64,000 nt of DNA, taken from positions 387,205 through 451,204 of the forward strand of contig NZ_KE340379.1 of assembly GCF_000413935.1 (NCBI RefSeq), in the 5' to 3' direction. A program made the position numbers and the translations under genes. Below, piece by piece: positions 10,076-19,158 of this stretch; the first letter of the stretch is position 1, and every line of letters begins with the position of its first letter. This DNA is from Acinetobacter colistiniresistens. Its GTDB lineage: Bacteria; Pseudomonadota; Gammaproteobacteria; Pseudomonadales; Moraxellaceae. A model generated the notes under the pieces. The model did no database searches. It worked only from the letters and a program-made list of their open reading frames with translations, and had not been told where the DNA came from.

Positions 10076-11266
10076 ATGAGTGAACAACAACAAAACAGCA
10101 GCCGTTCGATGAATGTAACTTATAAGGAGCCTAAGTTACCTCGTTCGACGCTGGTTGTTTGGATGATTGGGATTGGTTTATTTTCACTCTTAATCTGGGC
10201 ATGGTTATTTAATTTAGAAGAAGTTTCAACCGGTACAGGGAAAGTGATTCCCTCTTCAAAAGAACAGATTATTCAGTCACTTGAAGGCGGGATTCTAACC
10301 AAACTTGATGTCAAGGAAGGTGATGTTGTTGAAAAAGGACAAGTACTTGCCCAACTTGATCCAACGCGATTTGCCTCAAATGTTGGTGAGTCAAAGTCTT
10401 TGTTGGTTTCTGCACAGGCAACGGCAGCACGTTTGCGTGCTGAAGTAAGCGGAACAACATTGAGTTTTCCAGAAGAAGTGCAGCAGAATCCAAAACTTGT
10501 GCAAGAGGAAACAGCGCTGTATCTCTCTCGCCGTGCCAACCTGAATCAGTCGATTGAAGGCTATGAACAGGCGGCTAAATTGGTCCGTCAGGAATTGGCA
10601 ATGACCGAGCCGCTCGTGGCAAAAGGTGCAGCCAGTGAGGTTGAAGTTCTACGTTTGAAACGTGAAGCCAATGATCTTAGTAATAAGATCAATGACACAC
10701 GTAATCAGTATTATGTCAAAGCACGAGAGGAGTTGTCTAAGGCAAATACCGATATCCAAACCCAACAACAAATTGTCAATGGTCGGAATGACAGTTTGGA
10801 GCGTGCAGTATTTAAGGCTCCTGTTCGTGGGGTGGTGAAAGAGATTGATGTTACGACACTGGGGGGCGTGATTCCGCAAAACGGAAAGCTGATGACGATT
10901 GTTCCTTTAGAGGACAAATTATTGATTGAAGCACGCATTTCACCACGCGACATTGCATTTATTCGCCCTGGACAGGAGGCATTGGTCAAAATCACGGCCT
11001 ATGATTATTCGATCTACGGTGGCTTAGAGGGAAAAGTAACAGTGATATCACCAGATACTATTCGTGATGAAGTGAAGCAAGATCAATTCTACTATCGTGT
11101 TTATATTCGTACGGATTCAGACCGTTTGTATAACAAAGCAGGTAAGGCTTTTAGCATTACGCCAGGTATGGTGGCAACGGTAGATATTCGTACAGGCCAA
11201 AAAACCATTATGGATTACTTACTTAAACCATTTAATAAAGCGAAAGAAGCATTGCGCGAACGCTAG
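10076..11266 (+). CDS. HlyD-family periplasmic adaptor (LapC-like)
   Basis: Membrane fusion protein linking the ABC exporter to the outer membrane channel. It has 396 residues. A single transmembrane anchor lies at about residues 28-47, followed by a lipoyl-like half motif (SLEGGILTKLDVKEGDVVEKGQVLAQLD), split by a long coiled-coil region (about 95-245), then the second lipoyl half (FKAPVRGVVKEIDV) and a beta-barrel domain ending in GMVATVDIRTGQKT, a C-terminal signature of type I secretion adaptors. It starts 17 bases after the exporter stop with AGAGGAAA as ribosome site. A terminator follows directly, ending the operon. Confidence 0.93.
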   Translation: MSEQQQNSSRSMNVTYKEPKLPRSTLVVWMIGIGLFSLLIWAWLFNLEEVSTGTGKVIPSSKEQIIQSLEGGILTKLDVKEGDVVEKGQVLAQLDPTRFASNVGESKSLLVSAQATAARLRAEVSGTTLSFPEEVQQNPKLVQEETALYLSRRANLNQSIEGYEQAAKLVRQELAMTEPLVAKGAASEVEVLRLKREANDLSNKINDTRNQYYVKAREELSKANTDIQTQQQIVNGRNDSLERAVFKAPVRGVVKEIDVTTLGGVIPQNGKLMTIVPLEDKLLIEARISPRDIAFIRPGQEALVKITAYDYSIYGGLEGKVTVISPDTIRDEVKQDQFYYRVYIRTDSDRLYNKAGKAFSITPGMVATVDIRTGQKTIMDYLLKPFNKAKEALRER

Positions 11267-11278
11267 ACGATGTTGATT

Positions 11279-11307
11279 AAAAAACCTCGCTGTATGCGAG
11301 GTTTTTT
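11279..11307 (+). terminator. Terminator after the type I secretion operon
   Basis: AAAACCTCGC, loop TGTAT, GCGAGGTTTT with A and T tracts on either side. A strong rho-independent hairpin 12 bases after the adaptor stop. Confidence 0.9.
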
Positions 11308-11357
11308 ATTTGTGGTGTAAAAAGCTATAATTATGTTTTAAGTTTATATTTGTTTTT

Positions 11358-11960
11358 ATGCCATTTACCATTGCCAGTACGGTTACTTTTGAAGAAGACA
11401 TTAAAAAAAGTCGTTTCCAAGCGATTGCTGCAGTTGTTGAAAATGAACAACAGGTGAAAGATTTTCTGGAACAGCATAAAGATCAGTCGACGACGCATCA
11501 ATGTTGGGCGTGGAAAATTGGTCACCATGTTCGCTTCAATGATGATGGTGAACCTTCTGGTACAGCAGGTCGTCCAATTCTTGCAACCATTGAAGGCAAT
11601 GAACTGACCAATGTGATTGTCTTGGTGAATCGGTGGTATGGCGGAATTAAACTGGGAACAGGTGGGTTGGTTCGTGCTTATGGGGGCTGTGCAGGACAAT
11701 GCCTGCTCTTGGCTGAAAAAATAGAGTTGATTGAAAAGAAACAAGTTCAATTTGCCTGTCTATTTAATGAATGGGCGATTATTCAGTATGAGTTGATGCA
11801 GCAACAGATTGAGTATCAGGAAAGTTATACCGATACAGGGGTAGTGGTATTAGCCCGATTACAAGTGCATCAAATTGAAGCTTTGAGACTTAAACTCCAA
11901 GATGTGAGTCGGGGACGTGAACTGCTAAAAGTAATAGAGGAACAAGAACATGACGCATGA
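11358..11960 (+). CDS. YigZ/IMPACT family protein
   Basis: Member of the UPF0029 (IMPACT N-terminal) family, 200 residues. The conserved core is present: TFEEDIKKSRF near the start, GEPSGTAGRPIL near residues 57-68 and VNRWYGGIKLGTGGLVRAYG near residues 90-109, followed by a smaller C-terminal domain. Bacterial members are linked to translation-related roles by homology with eukaryotic IMPACT, but their biochemical role is poorly defined. Its stop overlaps the start of the acyltransferase by 11 bases, so the two are probably co-transcribed. Confidence 0.88.
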   Translation: MPFTIASTVTFEEDIKKSRFQAIAAVVENEQQVKDFLEQHKDQSTTHQCWAWKIGHHVRFNDDGEPSGTAGRPILATIEGNELTNVIVLVNRWYGGIKLGTGGLVRAYGGCAGQCLLLAEKIELIEKKQVQFACLFNEWAIIQYELMQQQIEYQESYTDTGVVVLARLQVHQIEALRLKLQDVSRGRELLKVIEEQEHDA

Positions 11961-12567
11961 TCCTTTATTAAAATATCGGGAACAGCATAAACAACGTTTG
12001 AATTATATGCCGTGGCTGTATTGGTCGCTAAAACCCAAGCATCGTGAATGGGCAGAAGCATGGCAAGCCGAATATCAAGCCTATTTGATGGAGATGGAAA
12101 CCGTTGAAATTGGAAAGAACTGTTTTATTTCACCTTTAGCGCATATTTTTGCCGAGCGTGGTCGAAAAATTTCAATTGGGGATAATACTTTCATCGCGGC
12201 GGATTGTACTTTACATGGCCCTTTGGAAATCGGGAATGAAGTTGCGATTAATCATCATTGCATTCTGGATGGGGGAAGAGCTGGGATAAAATTAAATGAT
12301 CAAGTCCGAATTGCAGCTTATAGCCATTTATATGCATTTGATCATGGGATGGAGATGGATCGTCCTATTTATCAGCAACCTGTTAGGTCTAAAGGAATTG
12401 AGGTCGGGCGTGATGTCTGGTTGGGAGCGCATGTTGGAATAAAAGATGGCATCAAAATTGGGCATCATGCAGTAGTCGGTATGAATAGCATGGTTACTAA
12501 AGATGTTGAAGACTATGCTGTCGTTGCCGGAAATCCAGCTAAAAAAATTCGCTATCGTACTGAATAA
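11950..12567 (+). CDS. Hexapeptide-repeat acyltransferase
   Basis: Probable cytoplasmic O-acetyltransferase with a left-handed beta-helix fold, 205 residues. Imperfect hexapeptide repeats run from about residue 50 to 195 (for example ISIGDNTFIAADCTL, IEVGRDVWLGAHVGI and IGHHAVVGMNSMV). The ending VVAGNPAKKIRYR is the usual close of maltose/galactoside acetyltransferase-like proteins. The acceptor is unknown. No sugar operon surrounds it, so a role in surface-polysaccharide or metabolite acetylation cannot be decided from context. Confidence 0.85.
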   Translation: MTHDPLLKYREQHKQRLNYMPWLYWSLKPKHREWAEAWQAEYQAYLMEMETVEIGKNCFISPLAHIFAERGRKISIGDNTFIAADCTLHGPLEIGNEVAINHHCILDGGRAGIKLNDQVRIAAYSHLYAFDHGMEMDRPIYQQPVRSKGIEVGRDVWLGAHVGIKDGIKIGHHAVVGMNSMVTKDVEDYAVVAGNPAKKIRYRTE

Positions 12568-12682
12568 AAAGCACTAAAAAGCGTATGAGATTCGATACAT
12601 AAATTTAACCTACCATGCTTTTATCTATGTTAAGTTAAAAATAAGTAGAAGACCTAAGGTATATACCTAGAGAGAGGCGAAA

Positions 12683-13525
12683 ATGAACCGTGTAATTGCA
12701 TGTATTGATTCTTCACCCTGCATTGATGCTTTGGCAGAGGCGGCTGTGTGGGTGGCCAGACAAACCCAAAGGGAATTAGTACTGTTGCAAATCTTGGACT
12801 ATTACCCAGCGAGTTATCATTTAGGTGAAATCAGTGGGGTGATTGGTTTTGAGAGTAATGCTATGCTTCTCAAAGAACTTGCCGAGTTGGAACAAAAACA
12901 AAGTGAGTTAGCACTCGATTATAGTAATAATTTGCTGAAACATATTTCAGAAATGATTGAAAAACAGTACGGCTTAAGCAGTTCCAAGATTCAGGAAAAA
13001 GGTGATTTTCTAGAGCAAAGTTTTAATCTCCTCAATGAAAATGACATCGTGATTATCGGACGGGTTGGGGAACGGGCAGCAGAAAAAAATAAACCAATAG
13101 GAAGTAATGTTGAGAATTTTATTCGTGGTGCCAATTGTACAGTGATTACTGTCGGGGAACACTTCCAGCCACCAAAGCGTTTTATCTTTGCTTATGAATA
13201 TTCACCGACCTGCCAAAAAATGTTGCAACGCATTGCACAAAGTGACCTGTTGAAAAAACTTCAGTGCCATTTATTGTATGTTGGGGATCACCCTGAAATG
13301 TTGGCGGAACCGGAAAAGTACTTGACCGATGCAGGTTTAGACGTGGTTTCTATTTATCGTTATGGCGATGTTGCCCAAAATATTCTTGAATATCAAAGAG
13401 AACATGATATTCAATTAATTGTCTTGGGTGCTTTCAGTCATAGTAAAATTCATCAATTCTTCTTAGGTAGTATTACAACCACTATTTTCCGTAATGCCAA
13501 TGTTCCACTATTAGTGGCTAAGTGA
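12683..13525 (+). CDS. Tandem-domain universal stress protein
   Basis: Universal stress protein of 280 residues built from two UspA-like domains (about 1-155 and 160-280). Each has the alternating alpha/beta pattern. The second domain keeps a nucleotide-binding style loop (VLGAFSHSKIHQFFLGSITTTIF, split here as VLGAFSHSK then FFLGSITTTIF). The ribosome site is GAGAGGCG. Just upstream lies the palindrome AGGTATATACCT (12657-12668), which could be part of its promoter or an operator. Tandem UspA proteins commonly respond to starvation, oxidants or respiratory block; the specific trigger here is not visible. Confidence 0.85.
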   Translation: MNRVIACIDSSPCIDALAEAAVWVARQTQRELVLLQILDYYPASYHLGEISGVIGFESNAMLLKELAELEQKQSELALDYSNNLLKHISEMIEKQYGLSSSKIQEKGDFLEQSFNLLNENDIVIIGRVGERAAEKNKPIGSNVENFIRGANCTVITVGEHFQPPKRFIFAYEYSPTCQKMLQRIAQSDLLKKLQCHLLYVGDHPEMLAEPEKYLTDAGLDVVSIYRYGDVAQNILEYQREHDIQLIVLGAFSHSKIHQFFLGSITTTIFRNANVPLLVAK

Positions 13526-13534
13526 TTCATTTTG

Positions 13535-13577
13535 TTCCATATAGTTATCCGCAATTCCTGTGGATAACTATATGGAA
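13535..13577. repeat. 16-bp perfect inverted repeat with paired DnaA-box-like motifs
   Basis: Arms TTCCATATAGTTATCC (13535-13550) and its exact reverse complement (13562-13577) are separated by 11 bases. The inner ends extend into TTATCCGCA on the plus strand (13546-13554) and TTATCCACA on the minus strand (13559-13567). The latter is the exact consensus DnaA box. It lies between convergent genes and lacks a T tract on either side, so it may be a bidirectional terminator, or the DnaA-like motifs may be incidental to the palindrome. Confidence 0.6.
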
Positions 13578-13644
13578 AAGCACTAGAGATAAATATAATC
13601 TGTTGATATTACACAACTAAATTAAATAGGTTGTTTTTTAATCT

Positions 13645-14313
13645 CTATTTTACGATGGCGATGGCAAAACCATCATGTCCTTTCGAACCGACTGTCTGTA
13701 AAGCGGTGCAAGAGAGCAATTGAGGATGATCTTTTAGGGCGGTGAATGCCTTACGAATCCCTTCAATACTTGGCTTCTTGTTGTTTTCATCCAGAATCGC
13801 ACCGGCACGGATGACATTATCCAACACGATAATCGTACCTGGATGAGAAAGTTGTAAGCTCAGTTCAAAATATTCACGATAGCTTTGTTTATCTGCATCA
13901 ATAAAAATGAAATCAAAAGGCTCACTGTGATCCGCAATCAGTTGATTCATGATATCTGCACCACGACCTTTTTTTAGCTCAATACGGGTTGGCATATTGG
14001 CAAAATCAATATTTTCTTGGGCAATCATGACATGGGTATCTCGACCTTCAACGGTGAGTAGATAGCCATCTTCTGGTAATGCTTTGGCAAGCCAAATGGT
14101 GCTATATGCGCCAAAGGTACCCAATTCCAATACGCGTTTGCATTGGTTCATCTGAATCAGCATCTGCAAAAACATGCCTTGATTAGGCGCAACAGCCAAA
14201 TGATTAGAAAAGCCCTGAGTATCGGTATTATCTAATGCATGTTGAAGTCTTGGGTCTGTGGGAATTAAATGTGAATTGATATAGTCATCAACCTCGGTCC
14301 ACATCTGTTGCAT
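13645..14313 (-). CDS. Class I SAM-dependent O-methyltransferase
   Basis: Member of the O-methyltransferase family 3 (catechol/caffeoyl-CoA O-methyltransferase type), about 222 residues. Motif I is VLELGTFGAYSTIWLA (SAM binding). FDFIFIDADKQSYREYF carries the metal-binding aspartate and the conserved DADK pattern, and IIVLDNVIRAGAI carries the next metal-ligand Asp-Asn pair. A TTG at 14319 is possible, but the ATG at 14313 with AGG upstream is preferred. The substrate is unknown; such enzymes are common single genes in Acinetobacter. It converges on the UspA gene. Confidence 0.9.
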   Translation of the reverse strand: MQQMWTEVDDYINSHLIPTDPRLQHALDNTDTQGFSNHLAVAPNQGMFLQMLIQMNQCKRVLELGTFGAYSTIWLAKALPEDGYLLTVEGRDTHVMIAQENIDFANMPTRIELKKGRGADIMNQLIADHSEPFDFIFIDADKQSYREYFELSLQLSHPGTIIVLDNVIRAGAILDENNKKPSIEGIRKAFTALKDHPQLLSCTALQTVGSKGHDGFAIAIVK

Positions 14314-14379
14314 AATCAAGTTTACCTATGAATCTGTTAGCTGCATTTTAAACATTTATACTCAGAGTGCAATTTGATT

Positions 14380-14416
14380 GCAGTAAAAAGGGATCATTTC
14401 GATCCCTTTTTACTGC
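14380..14416 (-). terminator. Terminator of the M15-like lipoprotein gene
   Basis: A 16-bp perfect stem: GCAGTAAAAAGGGATC (14380-14395), loop ATTTC, then the exact complement (14401-14416). It lies 12 bases beyond the stop of the minus-strand lipoprotein gene. The poly-T tract is inside the stem rather than after it. Confidence 0.65.
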
Positions 14417-14427
14417 GTTATTTACTT

Positions 14428-15138
14428 TTAGAAATTGCACATAGAGCTATTTCGGGTCAGATCAGGTCCCCAAGTACGGTAGCCTTGAGTGTCAATATGA
14501 ATTTGGCCAGAACTATATAAGCCAATCCCTAAATCCAGACTTTGGCCATGCTGTGCCCAGAATTGGCAGAGCTTAAACTTGGTTTGTTCAATATATGCAT
14601 AGTCTTGCGGTTGAGGATATTCAGGCCCGATACGAAAATCGATCGCTGAATTAAATAAATGCTTTGAAGAGCCAGCCCCGCCAGCACATTGGTTTAGAGG
14701 CAAATCGCGATAAACGGAAGTGACTTCAAAATCGGTTAAGACTTTGGCTGCGATTAAATATTTAAACACGCGAAGGGTTGATAGGGCATTCCCCCACAAT
14801 TCACGGTTGGGTACCATATATTCTGTACGACCACATTTCTGCCAGTCACGTGCTGTACGTAATAACTCAAAACTTGGAATGATGTGTGCAACGTTATTTC
14901 GGTTCAGAAACTGTTCATACTCACGAACGCGCGCATAGTTATCACCTTGATTGAGCCATTGGCGATATGATGCGGGTTCAACTTTATTTGGAATCGGGCG
15001 AGTTAAGGTCACTTGTTCTTGTGGGATGTAAATTCTTTTACCTTGGTTTTGATTTACTTTTGTTGTGGAGCTGCTACAACCCACCATCATCACAGGGATG
15101 ATAAATAATGATAATAGACCCTGTAATTTATTTTGCAT
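14428..15138 (-). CDS. M15-like peptidase-fold lipoprotein
   Basis: Predicted lipoprotein of 236 residues with a D-alanyl-D-alanine carboxypeptidase-like (peptidase M15) domain. The frame is open further upstream, but the ATG at 15138 begins a proper lipoprotein signal (MQNKLQGLLSLFIIPVMM, lipobox VGC followed by SSSTT). The C-terminal half shows the M15 pattern: SVYRDLPLNQCAGGAGSSKH, then LFNSAIDFRIG giving His and Asp zinc ligands, and the late HIDT motif. It is probably anchored in the outer membrane facing the periplasm and acting on peptidoglycan or a peptide. Activity is inferred from motifs only. Confidence 0.8.
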   Translation of the reverse strand: MQNKLQGLLSLFIIPVMMVGCSSSTTKVNQNQGKRIYIPQEQVTLTRPIPNKVEPASYRQWLNQGDNYARVREYEQFLNRNNVAHIIPSFELLRTARDWQKCGRTEYMVPNRELWGNALSTLRVFKYLIAAKVLTDFEVTSVYRDLPLNQCAGGAGSSKHLFNSAIDFRIGPEYPQPQDYAYIEQTKFKLCQFWAQHGQSLDLGIGLYSSGQIHIDTQGYRTWGPDLTRNSSMCNF

Positions 15139-15234
15139 GATAAAAAGGCAGTTCAAAATCTGTAGGTGTACTATTTTAATGCAAAATAAGCCATGAATAA
15201 TGAGGTAATTGCAAAGAAATGTGTGATTCAGGTA

Positions 15235-15262
15235 TAAAAAAGACCAGTAAAACTGGCCTTTC
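15235..15262 (-). terminator. Terminator after fdxA
   Basis: On the minus strand: AAAGGCCAG, short loop, CTGGTCTTTTTT. It lies directly after the ferredoxin stop. Confidence 0.8.
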
Positions 15263-15265
15263 AAA

Positions 15266-15595
15266 TTATTTTTCTAAATATTGCAGTTTGTCTGGCTTGC
15301 CGTTCCATTCTTCACGATCAGCAGGTTGTTCGCCAATTTGGGTGATATTGTTGCCAGCCCATTTCTCAGACAATTCAGCATTGAGTTCAATAAAGACTTC
15401 TTGACCTTCTGGTAATTCATCTTCAGAGAAGATTGCATTTGCAGGGCATTCAGGTTCACAGAGTGCACAGTCAATACATTCATCTGGATTGATGACAAGA
15501 AAGTTTGGACCTTCGTAGAAGCAGTCAACAGGACAAACTTCAACACAATCTTGATATTTACATTTAATACAATTTTCAGTGACAACGAAGGTCAT
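15266..15595 (-). CDS. fdxA: Seven-iron ferredoxin FdxA
   Basis: Small electron carrier of 109 residues with a [3Fe-4S] and a [4Fe-4S] cluster. The N-terminal part has [20 protein letters not shown] and the second cluster motif [16 protein letters not shown], the arrangement of the Azotobacter FdI/FdxA type. The extension after residue 60, with many acidic residues, is also typical. It is encoded alone between the M15-like lipoprotein and a 55-residue gene and has its own terminator. Redox partners cannot be inferred from the context. Confidence 0.95.
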   Translation of the reverse strand: MTFVVTENCIKCKYQDCVEVCPVDCFYEGPNFLVINPDECIDCALCEPECPANAIFSEDELPEGQEVFIELNAELSEKWAGNNITQIGEQPADREEWNGKPDKLQYLEK

Positions 15596-15763
15596 GGCGG
15601 CAGCTACCTAAAAAATATGGTTTTCATCTTTAATGGTGTATTTTAGGCAAAAAATACCGACATAAACAATTCCTTTTATTGATATTTATTATTCGTATCA
15701 ATGAAATGGACTTATTTATATGACTTTTGTTGATAATAACTCTCAAAAACAGCATTTATTTGG

Positions 15764-15931
15764 TCATTTTGACTTTTTCTTCAGCCCACCACCATCTTGT
15801 TTATTGACTGTTGCCCAAGCAATCCGCTCAGCTTCTTCTAGAGAGCGACCTTGTTCCAGTTCGCTTTGCTCAATATGTTTTGCTTGTCTTTTCTGTTTGG
15901 ACGTATAAGCCGATTTATCACCACGAGACAT
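15764..15931 (-). CDS. Small basic protein of 55 residues (unnamed conserved type)
   Basis: A short gene read leftward from an ATG at 15931. It starts MSRGDKSAYTSKQKRQAKHI and ends TVNKQDGGGLKKKSK. Charged and helical in the middle (EAERIAWATVN), it matches a widespread type of small bacterial protein that begins with an RGDKS motif and carries the EAERxAWATVNK pattern, sometimes labelled plasmid stabilisation protein without proof. A plus-strand frame over the same bases (15720-15908) is an artefact. Between 15596 and 15763 I see nothing else. The function is unknown. Confidence 0.75.
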   Translation of the reverse strand: MSRGDKSAYTSKQKRQAKHIEQSELEQGRSLEEAERIAWATVNKQDGGGLKKKSK

Positions 15932-16026
15932 GAGATTTTCCTCACAGAGGTATTGATCTCATACAGCAATAACATGATCAAGCCGATAACAGGGTGAGGG
16001 ATTGTTGGTTTTAGTGCGCACTATGT

Positions 16027-16059
16027 AAATCAGCTCTGGCATAAAACCAGAGCTGATTT
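16027..16059 (-). terminator. Terminator of mutS
   Basis: A 13-bp perfect stem: AAATCAGCTCTGG (16027-16039), loop of seven, CCAGAGCTGATTT (16047-16059). It lies eight bases beyond the mutS stop. Confidence 0.75.
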
Positions 16060-16067
16060 CGAGCGGA

Positions 16068-18725
16068 TTAACTTTCGAGCGTCTGTGTTGTCTTGAATAA
16101 GGCTTTGAGTTGATACAATTGTTCAAGTGCCTGACGAGGAGTCAGATCATCAACATCAATCTGTTGTAACAATTCTAATGCCGGAGATTTGACTTCAACT
16201 TCAATCACTCGTTCAACCACCTGAGTTTCTATTTCATGTTCAACAGCACTGAATAAATCATTCTGTACGCTACTTTGCAAATGTTGATGTTGCTGTTTCT
16301 CCAGAATTTTTAAACGCTTCTGTGCCTCTTTAATCACATTGGCTGGAATACCTGCCAATTTTGCAACTTGTAAACCGTGGCTTTGACTTGCAGGGCCTTG
16401 TTGTACTTTATGCAGCAAGATTAAGTTACCATTCAGTTCTTGGGCGGTGACATGGTAGTTATCAATACCTGCTTCACTGCCAAGTTCAGTCAATTCAAAG
16501 TAATGTGTTGCGAACAGGCATAAGCATTTTACCCGTTTGGTCAGATCAACCACACAGGCCCAAGCCAAAGAAAGGCCATCATAGGTGCTGGTTCCACGAC
16601 CGACTTCATCCATCAAGACTAAAGATTGACTGGTGGCATGATGCAAAATCTGGGAGGTTTCAGTCATCTCGACCATAAAGGTCGATTTACCTGTAGAGAG
16701 ATCATCTGCAGAGCCAATACGGGTAAAAATTCGATCAATCGAACCTAATTTTGCCGACTTGGCTGGAATGAAACTGCCGCAATAGGCCAGTAGACTAATC
16801 AAGGCAGTTTGACGCATAAAGGTCGATTTACCACCCATATTTGGACCTGTAATGATCGCCATACGATGTTGGGTGTCCAAAAAGGTATCATTTGGTGTAA
16901 ATGGCGCTTTATTTAAGGCTTCTACCACAGGATGGCGACCCGCTTGAATTTTGATGCCTGTTTCTGCGCTAAACTCAGGTCTTGCCCAATTGTTCAATCG
17001 GGCTTGATGGGCAAAGTTTGCCAATACATCGATATGTGCAATCGAGGCACTCATCATTTGTAAATGTGCAATATTTTGGCGTAACTCATCTAAAAGTGAT
17101 TCAAACAGCAGTTTTTCACGGCTAAGGGCGCGTGATTCACTGGAAAGCACCTTATCCTCAAAACCTTTCAGTTCAGGTGTGATATAACGCTCAGCATTTT
17201 TCAGTGTTTGACGGCGAATATAATCGGCAGGTGCCTGTTCTGCCTGTGCACGGGTTAACTCAATATAGTAACCACTGACACGGTTATAGCCAATTTTTAA
17301 GGTATTAATTCCTGTACGTTCACGTTCCTTGATTTCTAGGTCAATCAGGAATTGTCCTGCATGATCACGAATTTTACGTAACTCATCCAGTTCATCGTCA
17401 TAACCTTCTGCAATGACATTACCATCACGCAATAGCACAGGTGGATGTTCAACAATGGCAGCCATTAAATGTTGATGCAGGCTCTTAAAATCACCAAGTT
17501 CTTCATCTAATTGTGTTAACAGTTTAGATTGCTGTGTTTTTAATACAGGATCAAGAGCATGACGCAAGAATGGAATCTGTGCACATGCCTGACGCAATTG
17601 AACTAAATCACGTGGACGCGCACTTCCCAAAGCGACACGACTGAGTACACGTTCAATATCACCAATTTCTTTGAGCACTAAGCGCACAGGTGATTCGTGA
17701 TAGCCTTTTAATAATTGCTCGGTTGCATCAAGACGCGCATCTAAAACAGCCGTATCACGAATCGGCTGCATCAAGGTCCGACTGAGTAAGCGTCCACCCA
17801 TTGCAGTTTGGCAATCATTAATCAACTGGAATAAAGATGTGCCATGTTCAAACAATGGCTCAATAATCTCTAAGTTGCGACGGGTGATTGGATCAAGTGC
17901 AATAAAGTCGGTACTTTGCTCAATTTGAATAGAACGGATATGTGGTAAGGCCGTTTTTTGAGTTTCTTTCGCATAGTGAATCAGTGCTGCGGCAGCGGCT
18001 TTTGCCAGTGGAAGTGGATCTAAGCCAAATCCAGATAAAGTCGATACACTAAACTGATCGCACAAAGTCTTTTGGGCATTATTTAAATTGAAATCGACAT
18101 TCGGGCGTTTGGTGATTGGGCAGTCCAGATTTTTCTTAATTTGCTCAATAATATTCTGATCCACCAGATCTTCATCGATCAGAATTTCACTTGGCATTAA
18201 ACGTGCCAGTTCAATGGCCAATTGTTCAGGCTTATAGTCTTGTTGTTGAACTTTAAAGATTCCTGCACTCAAGTCGAGTAAGGCGAAACCAATTTGATTT
18301 TGTTGAATACAGAGCGCAACCAGATTCGACGATTGGTAACTTCCCAATAAAGCATCATCGGTTAATGTGCCTGGCGTTAAGATACGTACTACTTTACGCT
18401 CAACCGGACCTTTGCCTGTGACCTCACCAACTTGTTCGCAGATGGCGACAGTACGGCCAGCTTTGACTAAACGAGCGAGATAGCCCTCTGCTGCATGATA
18501 AGGTACACCTGCCATTGGAATTGGCTGACCACTGGCTTTGCCGCGATGAGTCAGGGTAATACCTAAAAGTTTGGCTGCTAAATGTGCATCTTCAAAGAAA
18601 AGCTCATAAAAATCGCCCATACGGTAGAACAGCAAAGCATGTTGATAGTCTGTTTTGACTTTGAGATATTGCTGCATCATCGGCGTATGTGATGAAAGAT
18701 CAGTCATGATTTCAGCGCTATTCAT
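16068..18725 (-). CDS. mutS: DNA mismatch repair protein MutS
   Basis: Mismatch-recognition ATPase, 885 residues, full length. The N-terminal mismatch-binding domain has [17 protein letters not shown], the Phe-x-Glu wedge region shared by all MutS1 proteins. The C-terminal ATPase has [15 protein letters not shown] (Walker A), [32 protein letters not shown] (Walker B and signature) and [12 protein letters not shown]. The extreme C-terminus contains the short helical tail for tetramer formation. An in-frame ATG at 18707 is an alternative start, but AGAG precedes the ATG at 18725. The gene appears intact, so no mutator defect is evident. Confidence 0.98.
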   Translation of the reverse strand: MNSAEIMTDLSSHTPMMQQYLKVKTDYQHALLFYRMGDFYELFFEDAHLAAKLLGITLTHRGKASGQPIPMAGVPYHAAEGYLARLVKAGRTVAICEQVGEVTGKGPVERKVVRILTPGTLTDDALLGSYQSSNLVALCIQQNQIGFALLDLSAGIFKVQQQDYKPEQLAIELARLMPSEILIDEDLVDQNIIEQIKKNLDCPITKRPNVDFNLNNAQKTLCDQFSVSTLSGFGLDPLPLAKAAAAALIHYAKETQKTALPHIRSIQIEQSTDFIALDPITRRNLEIIEPLFEHGTSLFQLINDCQTAMGGRLLSRTLMQPIRDTAVLDARLDATEQLLKGYHESPVRLVLKEIGDIERVLSRVALGSARPRDLVQLRQACAQIPFLRHALDPVLKTQQSKLLTQLDEELGDFKSLHQHLMAAIVEHPPVLLRDGNVIAEGYDDELDELRKIRDHAGQFLIDLEIKERERTGINTLKIGYNRVSGYYIELTRAQAEQAPADYIRRQTLKNAERYITPELKGFEDKVLSSESRALSREKLLFESLLDELRQNIAHLQMMSASIAHIDVLANFAHQARLNNWARPEFSAETGIKIQAGRHPVVEALNKAPFTPNDTFLDTQHRMAIITGPNMGGKSTFMRQTALISLLAYCGSFIPAKSAKLGSIDRIFTRIGSADDLSTGKSTFMVEMTETSQILHHATSQSLVLMDEVGRGTSTYDGLSLAWACVVDLTKRVKCLCLFATHYFELTELGSEAGIDNYHVTAQELNGNLILLHKVQQGPASQSHGLQVAKLAGIPANVIKEAQKRLKILEKQQHQHLQSSVQNDLFSAVEHEIETQVVERVIEVEVKSPALELLQQIDVDDLTPRQALEQLYQLKALFKTTQTLES

Positions 18726-19158
18726 GCGTATTAAACTCTTTAAAAATCAATAATATTTACTTTTGGTGATTGAACCAATTTCAGTTTTTGTGAATATGGA
18801 TGCCACTCAAATAATGATGACAACTAAATAAGCGTAGAGAATTGCATCCATAGTATAAAGCGGCTTCAAGCCTTTCTAGTGATGCAATGGTAACAAATTT
18901 GAGTTATTGAAAAAAAGGGTGGTGAAATGGCAGTATGTATATTCAATGTACAGTTAGCCATTTGCGATAAAATCATAGACTTCGAATGGCAGTGGTTTTG
19001 CATAAAAACTTTTTATTTTTAAATGCTTATGATGCATAGATAAAGATGTAATGTGATTTTGAAAATGATTTTACTTTGATACAGAATAAGTTAATAGCTG
19101 AGGTCTTGAGCCGCTATGATTGTCTTGATAATTACAGTATTAAACTGAGTACTCAATA
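18726..19158. other. 433-bp intergenic region between mutS and the DUF4424 gene
   Basis: A divergent promoter region. I see no RNA gene, strong palindrome or convincing small ORF. A 32-codon frame starting near 18927 lacks a ribosome site and looks random. Base composition is AT-rich, as expected for promoters in both directions. Confidence 0.5.

Noticed and set aside
13535..13577. Chromosome origin suggested by DnaA-like boxes
   Set aside because: Only two boxes, no dnaA/dnaN/gidA neighbours and no AT-rich unwinding region. Kept only as a palindrome of interest.
15720..15908. 62-residue plus-strand frame
   Set aside because: It is the antisense of the better-supported 55-residue minus-strand gene at 15764-15931 and has a Cys/Ser/Phe-rich random composition.
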